DNA of 62,139 bases from an uncultured Clostridia bacterium (GCA_934155625.1 CAKPHD010000003.1:1-62139); one strand, 5' to 3'; positions 26,119 through 34,509 are shown, counted from the first letter of the stretch. Made by a program: numbers and translations. The notes: generated by a model from the sequence alone, not told the origin.

Positions 26119-26150
26119 TAGATAGAACTTCCTAAAGGAAGTTCTATCTA
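26119..26150. other. Perfect 15-bp hairpin between beta-CASP and clpX-like genes
   Basis: TAGATAGAACTTCCT and AGGAAGTTCTATCTA separated by AA. It overlaps the beta-CASP stop codon (26144-26146). On the coding strand it is followed by AAGATATCTT, not a T-run, so it is more likely an mRNA stability or processing structure than a terminator. Confidence 0.8.
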
Positions 26151-27664
26151 GAATAAGAATTCTTTCTCCGACAAATCATTCTGAGTTTCTTTTTCTTCTT
26201 ATCACTCTTTTCTTTTTTCGGTGGCTCTTGTTTATTTTTAAGCATCGTGTAAAGCTTAGCTCCCATAATTTTTATAAAACCATAATGTGCTAACTTTACA
26301 GTATATTCTCCAAGAACCTCAACTCTCTTAGTAATGTCTGCATTTTCAACTCTTAATGCAAACTTTTTCTTTGTTTCTTTTTCTCCGTGATTTACTAAAA
26401 CTAATTTCAGATTTTTGAATCTAGAAAGTAATTCTAGTAATTCATCAGCTTTTGCATGAGATGAAAACTGACTTGTTGAATAGATTTGAGCCTTAACATA
26501 AAATTCTTGTCCCATAATCCAAACAGCATGATTTTCAAACTCATTGTCAATAAGCTTACGTCCAAGAGTTCCTTCACTACAGTAACTTGTTAAGAAAATT
26601 GCCCAGTTTTCATTGCTAATAACAGATGGCAAATATAACTGTGCTGGACCATGGTCTAACATTCCAGATGTTGTCAAAATAATTTTTTGCCCTTTGGATG
26701 CCATTACAAATGGTCTAGTATCTTTGTCTACCCAATGGAAGTTTTCTGGAAGAAATTCTAATTTTTCCTCTTCGATTTCAAGTTCACCACTCCGATATTT
26801 GTGTGTATATTGATGTGATAAATTTCCATCCAAATAAATAGGAATTTCTTTACTGATTCTTCCGTCATCTTGCATCTGCTTAAGAATAAGCAAAATCTCC
26901 TGAGCCCTGCCTTGTGCCAATACTGGAATAAATAAACTTTTTCTCTGTTCCAATATCATTTTTACATCATCTTCAAAGTTATATTGAATCTCTTTAGTTT
27001 CTGTATCTCCATAAGTAGATTCAACAATAACATTCATCGGCAATCCATAAACCCAAGTAGGTATTGGCTGCACTTCTTTAAAAATGTTGTAAGGCTTGTA
27101 ATCACCTGTAAAGAATAAGTTGATATCTTGTTCTCCAGGATAACTTATCTGCACAAGAATCATTCCTGCCCCAATAATATGCCCATTGTCAAAGTACGTT
27201 ATTTTGATGTTTGGATTAATCCGAATTCCTTCACCAATATTGCATGGTTCTAAGTATTCAAATACTCTCTCAACATCTTCCTCCTCATAAAGTGGTTTTA
27301 CCTTCTGTCTTTGAGAATCTTCTTTCATTATTTGATAAGAATTGCTTAATGAAATTCTCAAAAGCTTGCTGGTAGGCTTGGTTGTAAATATTTTTCCATG
27401 AAAGCCATACTTACATAATAATGGCAATTTTCCAATATGATCTGCATGATTGTGCGTAATTAACACAAATTCAATGTCTTCACTTGCAAATGGAAAATCT
27501 AATTTATTCAACTCGTTGTAAAGCTTTTCTTGGAAAAGACCACAATCGACTATAAATTTAATCTTCCGTCCATTTGGTAAATGCACAACCACTAATAAGC
27601 AGGAACCTGTGACTTCTGGATGCAATGCTGTAATGTGTACATAAAGCTTTTCTTTTGAACCCAT
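26144..27664 (-). CDS. MBL-fold beta-CASP ribonuclease (RMMBL-type)
   Basis: 506 residues. The metallo-beta-lactamase half has LITHNHADHIGKLPLL (HxHxDH), a downstream FDNGHIIGAGMI (metal His) and FTGDYKP (bridging Asp). The inserted beta-CASP domain has ESTYGDTE (motif A), FIPVLAQGRAQEILLIL, and the C-terminal SSHAKADELLELLSRF and LVNHGEKET (motifs B/C of the RNA-specificity domain). Relatives are RNA endonucleases of the CPSF73/YSH1 type rather than RNase J. The last 30 residues are very basic (KKEKSDKKKKKLRMICRRKN), probably RNA-binding. AGGAAGGAGAGATTTT precedes the start. First gene of an operon with the ClpX-like ATPase. Confidence 0.9.
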   Translation of the reverse strand: MGSKEKLYVHITALHPEVTGSCLLVVVHLPNGRKIKFIVDCGLFQEKLYNELNKLDFPFASEDIEFVLITHNHADHIGKLPLLCKYGFHGKIFTTKPTSKLLRISLSNSYQIMKEDSQRQKVKPLYEEEDVERVFEYLEPCNIGEGIRINPNIKITYFDNGHIIGAGMILVQISYPGEQDINLFFTGDYKPYNIFKEVQPIPTWVYGLPMNVIVESTYGDTETKEIQYNFEDDVKMILEQRKSLFIPVLAQGRAQEILLILKQMQDDGRISKEIPIYLDGNLSHQYTHKYRSGELEIEEEKLEFLPENFHWVDKDTRPFVMASKGQKIILTTSGMLDHGPAQLYLPSVISNENWAIFLTSYCSEGTLGRKLIDNEFENHAVWIMGQEFYVKAQIYSTSQFSSHAKADELLELLSRFKNLKLVLVNHGEKETKKKFALRVENADITKRVEVLGEYTVKLAHYGFIKIMGAKLYTMLKNKQEPPKKEKSDKKKKKLRMICRRKNSYSR

Positions 27665-27800
27665 AAAATCTCTCCTTCCTTATATATCAAAATAATTTTT
27701 TGATATGAAAGAATTATGTTAATAGTTACATTTTTATTATACACAGATTTCCTCAATAATTCAATACTTTATGCATACTTTTTCAAAATTTCACAATTTT

Positions 27801-28352
27801 TTATAATATTCCACTTGTAGGAATATAATCATTGCTTGGTGGCATTACACAAGAATTCTCTGGTTCATCCGCTTCTTTAATCTCTGTAATCATAATAAAT
27901 GGAATTTGTTCATTATGATATTTTCCCATCTCTATACTTCCAGTAATATTAACCCAAGTTCCATCAGTAAATTTCTCTGCCTCTTTACTTTCACACAAAA
28001 AACCGACAACCACAGCTTGAGTTTTACTTTCATTAATAAACATATCTCTTGCTATAACAAACTGATTATCTTTAAAATCAATAACTCTATATATGTAACC
28101 TGTAAAATTAACTTTCATACCAATATATGAATCTGGATCATCATGAACAGCTTTTAAAATATTTGTATAATTCTCTGCCTTAATTTCTGTAATATCTTGC
28201 CTTTTCATTTTATCATTTACTACAAATTTACCACTTGTAAAAAAAATTTTGTAAACACTAAATCCAAATACTCCTAACATAAATATAGAAAGTACTACAA
28301 TTATAATCTTTAGTACTATTCCACCATTTACTTTAAAATTATATATAAACAT
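27801..28352 (-). CDS. Membrane-anchored protein with TIGR03943/YcgQ-like C-terminal domain
   Basis: 183 residues. A single N-terminal membrane helix (about residues 13-34) is followed by an OB-like extracytoplasmic region: YIGMKVNFTGYIYRVIDFKD, NQFVIARDMFI, AVVVGFLCES, GTWVNITGSIEMGKYHNEQI and a C-terminal PENSCVMPP. This matches the second half of the TIGR03943 (YcgQ/DUF1980) family, normally a larger membrane protein paired with a permease (YcgR). Both the multi-helix N-terminus and the permease partner are absent here, so it is a reduced form or a divergent subfamily. GAAGGGGCG precedes ATG. Not obviously in an operon: a repeat locus separates it from ytvI. Confidence 0.75.
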   Translation of the reverse strand: MFIYNFKVNGGIVLKIIIVVLSIFMLGVFGFSVYKIFFTSGKFVVNDKMKRQDITEIKAENYTNILKAVHDDPDSYIGMKVNFTGYIYRVIDFKDNQFVIARDMFINESKTQAVVVGFLCESKEAEKFTDGTWVNITGSIEMGKYHNEQIPFIMITEIKEADEPENSCVMPPSNDYIPTSGIL

Positions 28353-28418
28353 AAAAAACGCCCCTTCACTTATTTTTGTTTATATAAGTTTATGAGTTAT
28401 TTTCCAATTTATGTCAAA

Positions 28419-28494
28419 AGGTACTTTTGGGACCGGTTCTCAACGGTGCATTTTTATGTTAAGTGTACCGTTGAGAACCGGTCCCATCCGTCAC
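28419..28494. repeat. GGGACCGGTTCT repeat, locus 6: inverted pair
   Basis: Cores at 28429-28440 (forward) and 28474-28485 (reverse), facing each other around AAGTGTACC. The right flank touches the ytvI stop: the family flank TCACGG overlaps the two bases beyond the TAA. Lies between two same-strand genes. Confidence 0.88.
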
Positions 28495-28496
28495 AA

Positions 28497-29585
28497 TTAC
28501 ATAAATCGATTTGATATTCCTTCTTCTAGAACACTAGAAAAAACACTTTTTAGAATTATTAAAACAATTGGTCCAACAAGCATTCCCATCACCCCAATTA
28601 CTTTAAACCCTGTGTACATTGCAATCAATGTAAAAATTGGATGTATTCCTATTTTTCCACTTACTATTTTAGGTTCCAAAAACTGTCTTACAAGTGACAT
28701 TATTATCCATAGCACAATTATTGCCACTCCTAACTGTATATCACCATTTAATGCTTCAATTACAGCCCAAGGAGCCATAACAGAACCAGAACCAAGTATT
28801 GGCAATGCATCTACAAATCCTATTCCTAATGCTATTAATAGTGGATATTTTACATTCATTCCTACAAATTTAAATATATACAGTCCCACCAACGAAATTA
28901 CAAATGACACCAATATAAGTATTGCCTCTGCTTTTAAATATCCTCCCAACTTTATTGTTATTTCTCTAATATGCACTCCTATTTTTTGCACCCATTTTCT
29001 TGGCATATGATGTTCCATAAAGTCCAAAATATAAATCCTATCTGTACATACAAAATATACTGAAAGAATTGTTATTACCACATATATTGCAATTGATGGT
29101 ATTGACGTAATAACTGACATCAATTTTGTTAAAAATCCTGTTATCCAAGTTGATAGCTTAAGCAATACTTCTTTTGAAGCATCTTGCACCAGATTAGCTA
29201 CATTATTCGATATGCTTACTCTTGAAATACTTATTTTTCCTATCGCCTCTTGAATCTGTGTATATGCTCTATCTATATATAAATTCAAAGTTTGCAAAAG
29301 ATTTGTTGATTCCGAAATTAGCGAAACAATCCCCCAAGTTACACTCCCAATTATTACAGCAAAAACTATTACAAATATTATAATTGAACTCATTTTTCTT
29401 GATAACTTTGTTTTTTTCATCAAATACTTTATTCCTGGCTCTATCATCAATGAAATTACAAAAGCCACTAAAAATGGCATATAAAACACTGCCATTTTTA
29501 CCCCTATGTACACCCCAACTATTACTAGGACAATATTTAAAACTCTTCTAATAACTTTATAAATATAATTTAAATCTTCTGACAT
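28497..29585 (-). CDS. ytvI: Sporulation integral membrane protein YtvI (AI-2E transporter family)
   Basis: 362 residues, eight predicted membrane helices in the AI-2E/PerM arrangement: two pairs at the N-terminus, a long amphipathic periplasmic-type segment (about 110-165), then four helices in the C-terminal half with the hallmark GIGFVDALPILGSGSVMAPW and EPKIVSGKIGIHPIFTLIAM. The length and the VYFVCTDRIYILDFMEHHMP segment favour the YtvI sporulation subgroup over general AI-2E exporters. Function in sporulation is not well defined. AGAGGGCAA precedes ATG. A structured intergenic element lies directly upstream (29630-29796). Confidence 0.85.
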   Translation of the reverse strand: MSEDLNYIYKVIRRVLNIVLVIVGVYIGVKMAVFYMPFLVAFVISLMIEPGIKYLMKKTKLSRKMSSIIIFVIVFAVIIGSVTWGIVSLISESTNLLQTLNLYIDRAYTQIQEAIGKISISRVSISNNVANLVQDASKEVLLKLSTWITGFLTKLMSVITSIPSIAIYVVITILSVYFVCTDRIYILDFMEHHMPRKWVQKIGVHIREITIKLGGYLKAEAILILVSFVISLVGLYIFKFVGMNVKYPLLIALGIGFVDALPILGSGSVMAPWAVIEALNGDIQLGVAIIVLWIIMSLVRQFLEPKIVSGKIGIHPIFTLIAMYTGFKVIGVMGMLVGPIVLIILKSVFSSVLEEGISNRFM

Positions 29586-29629
29586 TTGCCCTCTTTTCTA
29601 TGGTAAGAAGTTATATGATATAAAATATC

Positions 29630-29796
29630 TTAAATATAAACTTTAAATGTAGCTACGAATGTGACTGAAAATCATTTAGAAATTCTATGCAATTTTATGG
29701 AAAGAGTTCACGTTAGTGGAAGGGTGCCATAAAATAAATTAGAATTTCTTAATGATTGTAATGAGCCGAGTAGCCAAATGCAAAGTTTATATTTAA
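29630..29796. ncRNA. Structured intergenic element A, copy 1 (unknown family)
   Basis: Closed by 15-bp perfect terminal arms (29630-29644 with 29782-29796; extendable outward past one bulged C). Inside, AATCATT (29670-29676) pairs with AATGATT (29751-29757), enclosing a longer imperfect stem and a conserved loop GAGTTC..G.TAGTGGAAGGGTG. The core is shared with copy 2 at 43725-43907, and the inner stem differs by compensatory changes, implying selection on structure. It has no plausible reading frame. Strand unknown: both copies lie between minus-strand genes. Not recognised as a known riboswitch or RNA class. Confidence 0.75.
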
Positions 29797-29815
29797 GGAT
29801 ACTTTATACTAATAC

Positions 29816-30262
29816 TTACCCATTATTCTTAGTTTGTCCACCACAACCACAAATATCTTCAACAGTATTGCAGAAATGATCCTCTCCAGTCTCTTCATTA
29901 TAATGAGCCAAATCTCCTAAAGTAAGAATACCAATAACCTTATCATTATCAACAACTGGAATTCTCCTTATTTGATTTTGAGCCATCTTATTTTCAGCTG
30001 TATGAACATCATCATTTCCATTACAAGTACAAACATTACAAGTCATTATTTCACTTGCAGGTGTATTTTTTGCATCTTTATCACAAGCAACTGTACGCAA
30101 TATAATGTCTCTATCTGTAATTAATCCTAAAAGACAATTGTTATTATCACATACAGGCACACAACCAATATGATTTTGTTCCATCAATTTTGCAACATCA
30201 TTGATTTTTGTTTCTGGCTTTACGCAACAAACTTCGCCACACATACAATCTTTAACCTTCAT
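29816..30262 (-). CDS. CBS-domain-pair protein, Cys-rich
   Basis: 148 residues: two CBS domains and little else. CBS-1 has DVAKLMEQNHIGCVPVCDNN and LGLITDRDIILR; CBS-2 has AENKMAQNQIRRIPVVDNDK and IGILTLGDLA, so both carry the canonical ligand-binding G.x.[ST]DxDh pattern to different degrees. Such stand-alone pairs bind adenosine nucleotides (often AMP or ATP) as energy sensors. The protein is unusually Cys-rich (MCGEVCCVKP, TCNVCTCNG and CGCGG at the C-terminus), which could mean metal binding or redox sensitivity. AAAAAGGAGTTTACT precedes ATG. Probably a single-gene unit. Confidence 0.9.
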   Translation of the reverse strand: MKVKDCMCGEVCCVKPETKINDVAKLMEQNHIGCVPVCDNNNCLLGLITDRDIILRTVACDKDAKNTPASEIMTCNVCTCNGNDDVHTAENKMAQNQIRRIPVVDNDKVIGILTLGDLAHYNEETGEDHFCNTVEDICGCGGQTKNNG

Positions 30263-30407
30263 AGTAAACTCCTTTTTGTTTTATTGAATTAATATTAATT
30301 CTTTATATATTTTAGTCAAAAATCCAAAAGATTATTCTTGTTTTTGAATAATCTTTCTTTACTTCTCAATTAAAAAATGCTATTATATTTGCAAAGGAGA
30401 GATTTAA

Positions 30408-31292
30408 ATGATAGATTTACATATGCATACAACTTATTCAGATGGCACTGAAAGTTGTACTGCAGTTTTAAAAAAATGCCAAGAAAAAAATTTAAATTAT
30501 ATTTCAATAACTGACCATAACACTGCTTTTGCTTACGACGAATTAAAAAAACTTGATGTTAAGTCACTTTTTAGTGGAAAAATCATTCCAGGAATTGAAC
30601 TTAACACAAAAGCTTTAAATATTCCAATTGAAATTTTAGGATATGGAATTAATTATAAAAAAATGAATGAACTAGTAAAAAAAGTCTATATTCCTGCAAC
30701 TGAAAGAAATAAAATAGAAGTCAAAAGACTATATGACAAATGTATTCAAGCTGGTATCATTCTTGATAAAAATTGTTTAGATAATTATAAGCCTGAAATG
30801 TTTGCTTCTGTTTTCTTCCATAATGAAATTACAAAACATGAAGAAAATAAAAATATATTATCAGAAGAAGCTTGGAACTCTAGCAAAATCTTTTATAGAC
30901 AATATATGTCTGATCCCAAAACACCTTTATATGTTGAAATGGACGACTTTGTACCAGATTTTGAAACTGCAAGCAACTTGGTTCGTCAAGCTGGTGGATT
31001 AGTATTCATTCCTCATATTTTTGAATATAAGAAAAATGCTGAACCAATTTTAAATTATATTTTAGATAATTTTAATATTGATGGAATCGAATGTTATTAT
31101 ACAACATTTACACCTGAACAACATGATAAACTTATAAAACTTTGTAACGAACGTAATTTATTTATTTCTGGTGGTAGTGATTTTCATGGAAAAATTAAAC
31201 CAGATGTTGATATTGGTGTTGGTTATGGCAATATGCAAATACCTGATGATATTATTGATAATTGGAAAAATAATGTCGAATTTTGGCAATAA
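30408..31292 (+). CDS. PHP-domain metal-dependent phosphoesterase
   Basis: 294 residues. PHP signatures: MIDLHMHTTYSDGTESC (HxH and Asp ligands) at the N-terminus, YISITDHNTAFAYDEL (second site), PGIELNTK, GGLVFIPHIFEY and SGGSDFHGKIKPDVDIG at the C-terminus. This is the stand-alone PHP subclass related to RNase AM/YciV-type 5'-3' exonucleases and 3',5'-nucleotide bisphosphate phosphatases rather than histidinol phosphatase, but assigning substrate from motifs alone is not safe. AAAGGAGAG precedes ATG. Divergent from the CBS gene. Confidence 0.85.
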   Translation: MIDLHMHTTYSDGTESCTAVLKKCQEKNLNYISITDHNTAFAYDELKKLDVKSLFSGKIIPGIELNTKALNIPIEILGYGINYKKMNELVKKVYIPATERNKIEVKRLYDKCIQAGIILDKNCLDNYKPEMFASVFFHNEITKHEENKNILSEEAWNSSKIFYRQYMSDPKTPLYVEMDDFVPDFETASNLVRQAGGLVFIPHIFEYKKNAEPILNYILDNFNIDGIECYYTTFTPEQHDKLIKLCNERNLFISGGSDFHGKIKPDVDIGVGYGNMQIPDDIIDNWKNNVEFWQ

Positions 31293-31295
31293 TGT

Positions 31296-31324
31296 TTGAC
31301 ATAAATCAACTTATATTATATAAT
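31296..31324 (+). promoter_or_regulatory. Near-consensus SigA promoter of the thymidylate-kinase-like gene
   Basis: TTGACA (31296-31301), 17 bases, TATAAT (31319-31324): a perfect consensus match beginning 4 bases after the preceding stop. Confidence 0.8.
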
Positions 31325-31347
31325 TATTATATAAATATATTCAATGA

Positions 31348-31372
31348 TTCATTCTAGATTTTATAGAATGAA
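31348..31372 (+). other. Leader hairpin before the thymidylate-kinase-like gene
   Basis: TTCATTCTA pairs perfectly with TAGAATGAA around a 7-base loop in the 5' leader, about 25 bases before the start. No T-run follows, so attenuation is not indicated. Confidence 0.5.
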
Positions 31373-31399
31373 AATATCAACATTGAGGAGGACAACTAT

Positions 31400-32041
31400 A
31401 TGAGAAAAAAGACAGCGTGGATCGTGGTAACTGGATTGGACGGCTCTGGAAAAACTAGTCTTGTTAGTAATTTAACTTCTTGGCTTGTAGAAGAAAAGCA
31501 GTTAAAAGTAAAACGGGATAGGTTTCCACATGACAGATATTTAGTAAAAGATTTACTAAATAAATCCAAAGACAGATATACTGATCGGTTATTATTCGCC
31601 TTAGACAACCGTTTATTTGGAACAGAATTAGCTGAAACTATGGAGTCTGGCGAATATGATGTAATCATCACCCAAAGAGGTTTTCTGGACAGCTTTGTTC
31701 ACGGTGCAGTACAAGGATTTTCATATTCTTGGATTGAAGAATTAAATCAGATTGCTGACTTACCAAAATGCGATATCATGATTCACATGGTATGTGAGGC
31801 AAGAACTGCATACTCAAGAATTTGTGATGATCCTGATGCAGACAAATTTGAATATCCTGCTTATATTGATAAACAGGAACGTGAAACTCGCAAAGCTTAT
31901 GCAGAAGTTATGTCTGGCACAAATCCAGATCTCGAGCATTTTAAGGACTCAAAAAATTTCTATATAGACACCACGCAGATGTCTATTGACGAAGTCTTCA
32001 ACTTAGTCAAAAAGAAACTTGAGGATTCCAAACTCCTCTAA
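31400..32041 (+). CDS. Thymidylate-kinase-like (dTMP kinase family) NMP kinase
   Basis: 213 residues. P-loop GLDGSGKTSL near residues 12-20, FDNRLFGTELAETMESGEYD, VIITQRGFLDSFVHGAVQGF (a DR(Y/H/F)-like motif), and CDIMIHMVCEARTAYSRI are those of the Tmk-type fold, with a C-terminal lid region (FEYPAYIDKQERETRKAYAE). It is more divergent than a housekeeping tmk (no clear DRY), so it may phosphorylate another nucleotide. AGGAGGACAACTAT precedes ATG. It has its own consensus promoter and a long perfect terminator. Hand counts of two 60-base lines give 37-38% GC against about 32% in guaA, so it may be a later acquisition. Confidence 0.82.
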   Translation: MRKKTAWIVVTGLDGSGKTSLVSNLTSWLVEEKQLKVKRDRFPHDRYLVKDLLNKSKDRYTDRLLFALDNRLFGTELAETMESGEYDVIITQRGFLDSFVHGAVQGFSYSWIEELNQIADLPKCDIMIHMVCEARTAYSRICDDPDADKFEYPAYIDKQERETRKAYAEVMSGTNPDLEHFKDSKNFYIDTTQMSIDEVFNLVKKKLEDSKLL

Positions 32042-32050
32042 GTACAAGTT

Positions 32051-32080
32051 AGAGTAGATATTGTATACAATATCTACTCT
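32051..32080 (+). terminator. Strong perfect-palindrome terminator
   Basis: A 30-base perfect palindrome: AGAGTAGATATTGTA and TACAATATCTACTCT with no loop bases between, followed by TTACTTTT. Separates the kinase-like gene from guaA. Confidence 0.85.
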
Positions 32081-32138
32081 TTACTTTTCCCCCTCAACAT
32101 GTTAAAATATTTATATTAATAAATTTAAGGAGGATTTT

Positions 32139-33677
32139 ATGGAATCAAAAGAACTAATCTTAATATTAGACTTTGGAGGCCAATACAATCAATTAATTGC
32201 TCGTAGAGTAAGAGAATGTAATGTATACTCTGAAGTTGTACCATTTAATATTTCAATAGAAAAAATAAAAGAAAAAAATCCAAAAGGAATAATCTTCACA
32301 GGAGGGCCTGCAAGTGTATATGGCGAAGCTTCTCCAAAATGTGCTGACGGAATTTTTGAATTAGGAATCCCTGTACTTGGAATCTGTTATGGAATGCAAT
32401 TAATGGCACACACACTTGGCGGAAAAGTTGCATCTGCAACAACAAGAGAATATGGCGAAACAAATGTGAATATAGATAATACCTCTCCTCTATTCCAAGG
32501 ATTTGAAAACACAAATGTATTTTTAATGAGTCATACAGACTATGTAGAAGAAGTCCCTCAAGGATTCAAAAAAATTGGTTATACACCAGTTTGCCCAAAT
32601 GCAGCAATGGAAAACCAAGAAAAGAATTTATATGGAATTCAATTCCATCCAGAAGTAAATAATTCAATAAATGGAACACAAGTTATCAAAAACTTTTTAT
32701 ATAATGTTTGCCATTGTTCAGGAGATTGGGTTATGTCATCATTTGTGGAAGATTCTATAAAATCTTTAAAAGAAAAAATCGGAGATAAAAAAGCTTTATG
32801 TGCTCTATCTGGTGGTGTTGATTCATCTGTTGCAGCAGTACTTTTAAGTAAAGCTATTGGGAAAAATTTAACATGTATTTTTGTTGACCATGGATTACTT
32901 AGAAAAAACGAAGGTGACGAAGTTGAAAAAATCTTTACAGAAAATTATGATTTAAATTTCATCAGAGTTGATGCAAAAGATAGATTTTTAAACAAACTTG
33001 CTGGAGTTACTGATCCAGAAAGAAAGAGAAAAATTATAGGTGAAGAATTTATCAGAGTTTTCGAAGCTGAAGCAAAGAAAATTGGAACTGTAGATTTCTT
33101 AGTTCAAGGTACTATCTACCCAGACGTTATCGAAAGCGGACTTGGAAAAAGCGCTGTAATCAAGAGCCATCATAATGTTGGTGGACTTCCTGACTATGTT
33201 GATTTTAAAGAAATTGTTGAACCTTTAAGAAATTTATTTAAAGATGAGGTTCGTAAAACTGGTCTAGAACTCGGCATTCCAGAAAATCTAGTCTATAGGC
33301 AACCATTCCCTGGTCCAGGTCTAGCAATTAGAGTTATTGGAGATATTACAGATGATAAGCTTACTATTTTAAAAGATGCAGATGCTATTTTCAGAGAAGA
33401 AATTGCTAATGCAGGATTACACAAAAACATAAATCAATATTTTGCAGTTCTTACTAATTTAAAGTCTGTAGGTGTTATGGGTGATGAAAGAACTTATGAT
33501 TATACAGTTGCTTTAAGAGCTGTTGAAACTACTGACTTTATGACTGGTGTTTGGAGCAGAATTCCATATGAAGTGTTAGAAAAAGTTTCTAGCAGAATTG
33601 TTAATGAGGTTAAACATGTTAACCGTGTAGTTTATGATATTACTTCTAAACCACCAGCAACAATTGAGTGGGAATAA
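32139..33677 (+). CDS. guaA: GMP synthase (glutamine-hydrolysing)
   Basis: 512 residues, normal single-polypeptide GuaA. The class I amidotransferase domain has GICYGMQLMAHTLGG (nucleophile Cys83) and QFHPEVNNSI (His-Glu). The PP-loop ATP pyrophosphatase has ALSGGVDSSVAAVLL, and the C-terminal dimerisation domain ends KPPATIEWE, as in other GuaA. Converts XMP to GMP using glutamine and ATP, the last step of guanine nucleotide synthesis. AAGGAGGATTTT precedes ATG. I see no purine riboswitch in the 58-base gap upstream. A repeat locus lies just after the stop. Confidence 0.97.
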   Translation: MESKELILILDFGGQYNQLIARRVRECNVYSEVVPFNISIEKIKEKNPKGIIFTGGPASVYGEASPKCADGIFELGIPVLGICYGMQLMAHTLGGKVASATTREYGETNVNIDNTSPLFQGFENTNVFLMSHTDYVEEVPQGFKKIGYTPVCPNAAMENQEKNLYGIQFHPEVNNSINGTQVIKNFLYNVCHCSGDWVMSSFVEDSIKSLKEKIGDKKALCALSGGVDSSVAAVLLSKAIGKNLTCIFVDHGLLRKNEGDEVEKIFTENYDLNFIRVDAKDRFLNKLAGVTDPERKRKIIGEEFIRVFEAEAKKIGTVDFLVQGTIYPDVIESGLGKSAVIKSHHNVGGLPDYVDFKEIVEPLRNLFKDEVRKTGLELGIPENLVYRQPFPGPGLAIRVIGDITDDKLTILKDADAIFREEIANAGLHKNINQYFAVLTNLKSVGVMGDERTYDYTVALRAVETTDFMTGVWSRIPYEVLEKVSSRIVNEVKHVNRVVYDITSKPPATIEWE

Positions 33678-33680
33678 AAA

Positions 33681-33748
33681 TGCACCGTTGGGACCGGTTC
33701 TCTGACGTACCTTTTTTGGTACCGTTGGGACCGGTTCTTATCGGTGCA
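33681..33748. repeat. GGGACCGGTTCT repeat, locus 7: two direct copies
   Basis: Cores at 33690-33701 and 33727-33738, same orientation, 37 bases apart, with flanks CACCGTT and TATCGGTGC. It occupies the space between convergent guaA and the Pro/Met-rich gene. Confidence 0.88.
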
Positions 33749-33768
33749 TTTTTATGTCAACTTTTTTC

Positions 33769-34509
33769 CTAATATGCTAATTCCCCATCCTCTAATGAAG
33801 AAAAATATTTAGGTGACTCATATATATCAATCTCTCTTCCTCTTGGTCTTGGAGGTCTTCCTGGTCCAGGACCCATTGGTGGTCTCATTGGAGGACGTGG
33901 TGGTGGTCTAGGAGGTCTAAATCCAGGGAATCCTGGTCTTCCAAGTAATTCTCTTAATAATAATATACGAATTATATCATTTAATCCTGTATTTCTTTGT
34001 CTGCTATCACAGTTCTGACAATATCTATCTTCTTTATTTTTTTCTGTTTTTCCAGTGTTTGTTGTTGTAGATTTTGCATCTATTTTTGTAGCTTCCGCTT
34101 CTCCTCTATCTTGAACAAGTTCTCTGTCTTCTACCGCAGAATATATTTCATCTGTTAGTCTGTCTACCAATTCTCTTGTAATTTCTCCTCTATTCTCTGC
34201 ACATGCTTTTTGCACCATAGGATATACTATCTGGTATATCTCTGGATAGCATTTCTCCAACTCTTGAATTTGTATATTACTCATTGCTGTCATTGGTCTT
34301 GCAGACATAGATTGCATATTTTGATTTTGCATTGGCATCATACTATTCATCATTTGCATTCCTTGATTTTGCATATGCGCCATTACAGGTACTGCATCAT
34401 AACTTGAATAATTATCATAACTATTATAGTTATATGTATCTTGATAATTATTCGTTGGTTGATAACTTAATACACTTCTCATATAGTCTTCATATAATGA
34501 ATCATTCAT
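33769..34509 (-). CDS. Low-complexity Met/Gln- and Pro/Arg-rich protein, possibly spore coat or surface
   Basis: About 246 residues with three parts. An N-terminal Asn/Tyr/Ser-rich stretch and then a Met/Gln-rich block (MAHMQNQGMQMMNSMMPMQN), a central helical region (QIQELEKCYPEIYQIVYPMV), and a C-terminal Pro/Arg/Gly-rich tail (RPPMGPGPGRPPRPRGREID). It has no signal peptide or membrane segment. No family is recognised; composition resembles spore coat and exosporium proteins, which is inference only. Two CxxC-like pairs occur (YCQNCDS). ATG 34521 touches AAAGGA with no spacing, so ATG 34509 (MNDSLYEDYMRS), 12 bases downstream, is chosen. Tandem repeat locus 8 lies upstream. Confidence 0.7.
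   Translation of the reverse strand: MNDSLYEDYMRSVLSYQPTNNYQDTYNYNSYDNYSSYDAVPVMAHMQNQGMQMMNSMMPMQNQNMQSMSARPMTAMSNIQIQELEKCYPEIYQIVYPMVQKACAENRGEITRELVDRLTDEIYSAVEDRELVQDRGEAEATKIDAKSTTTNTGKTEKNKEDRYCQNCDSRQRNTGLNDIIRILLLRELLGRPGFPGFRPPRPPPRPPMRPPMGPGPGRPPRPRGREIDIYESPKYFSSLEDGELAY

Noticed and set aside
32082..32138. Purine (guanine) riboswitch upstream of guaA
   Set aside because: The gap is only 58 bases and shows neither the conserved loops nor the three-way junction.
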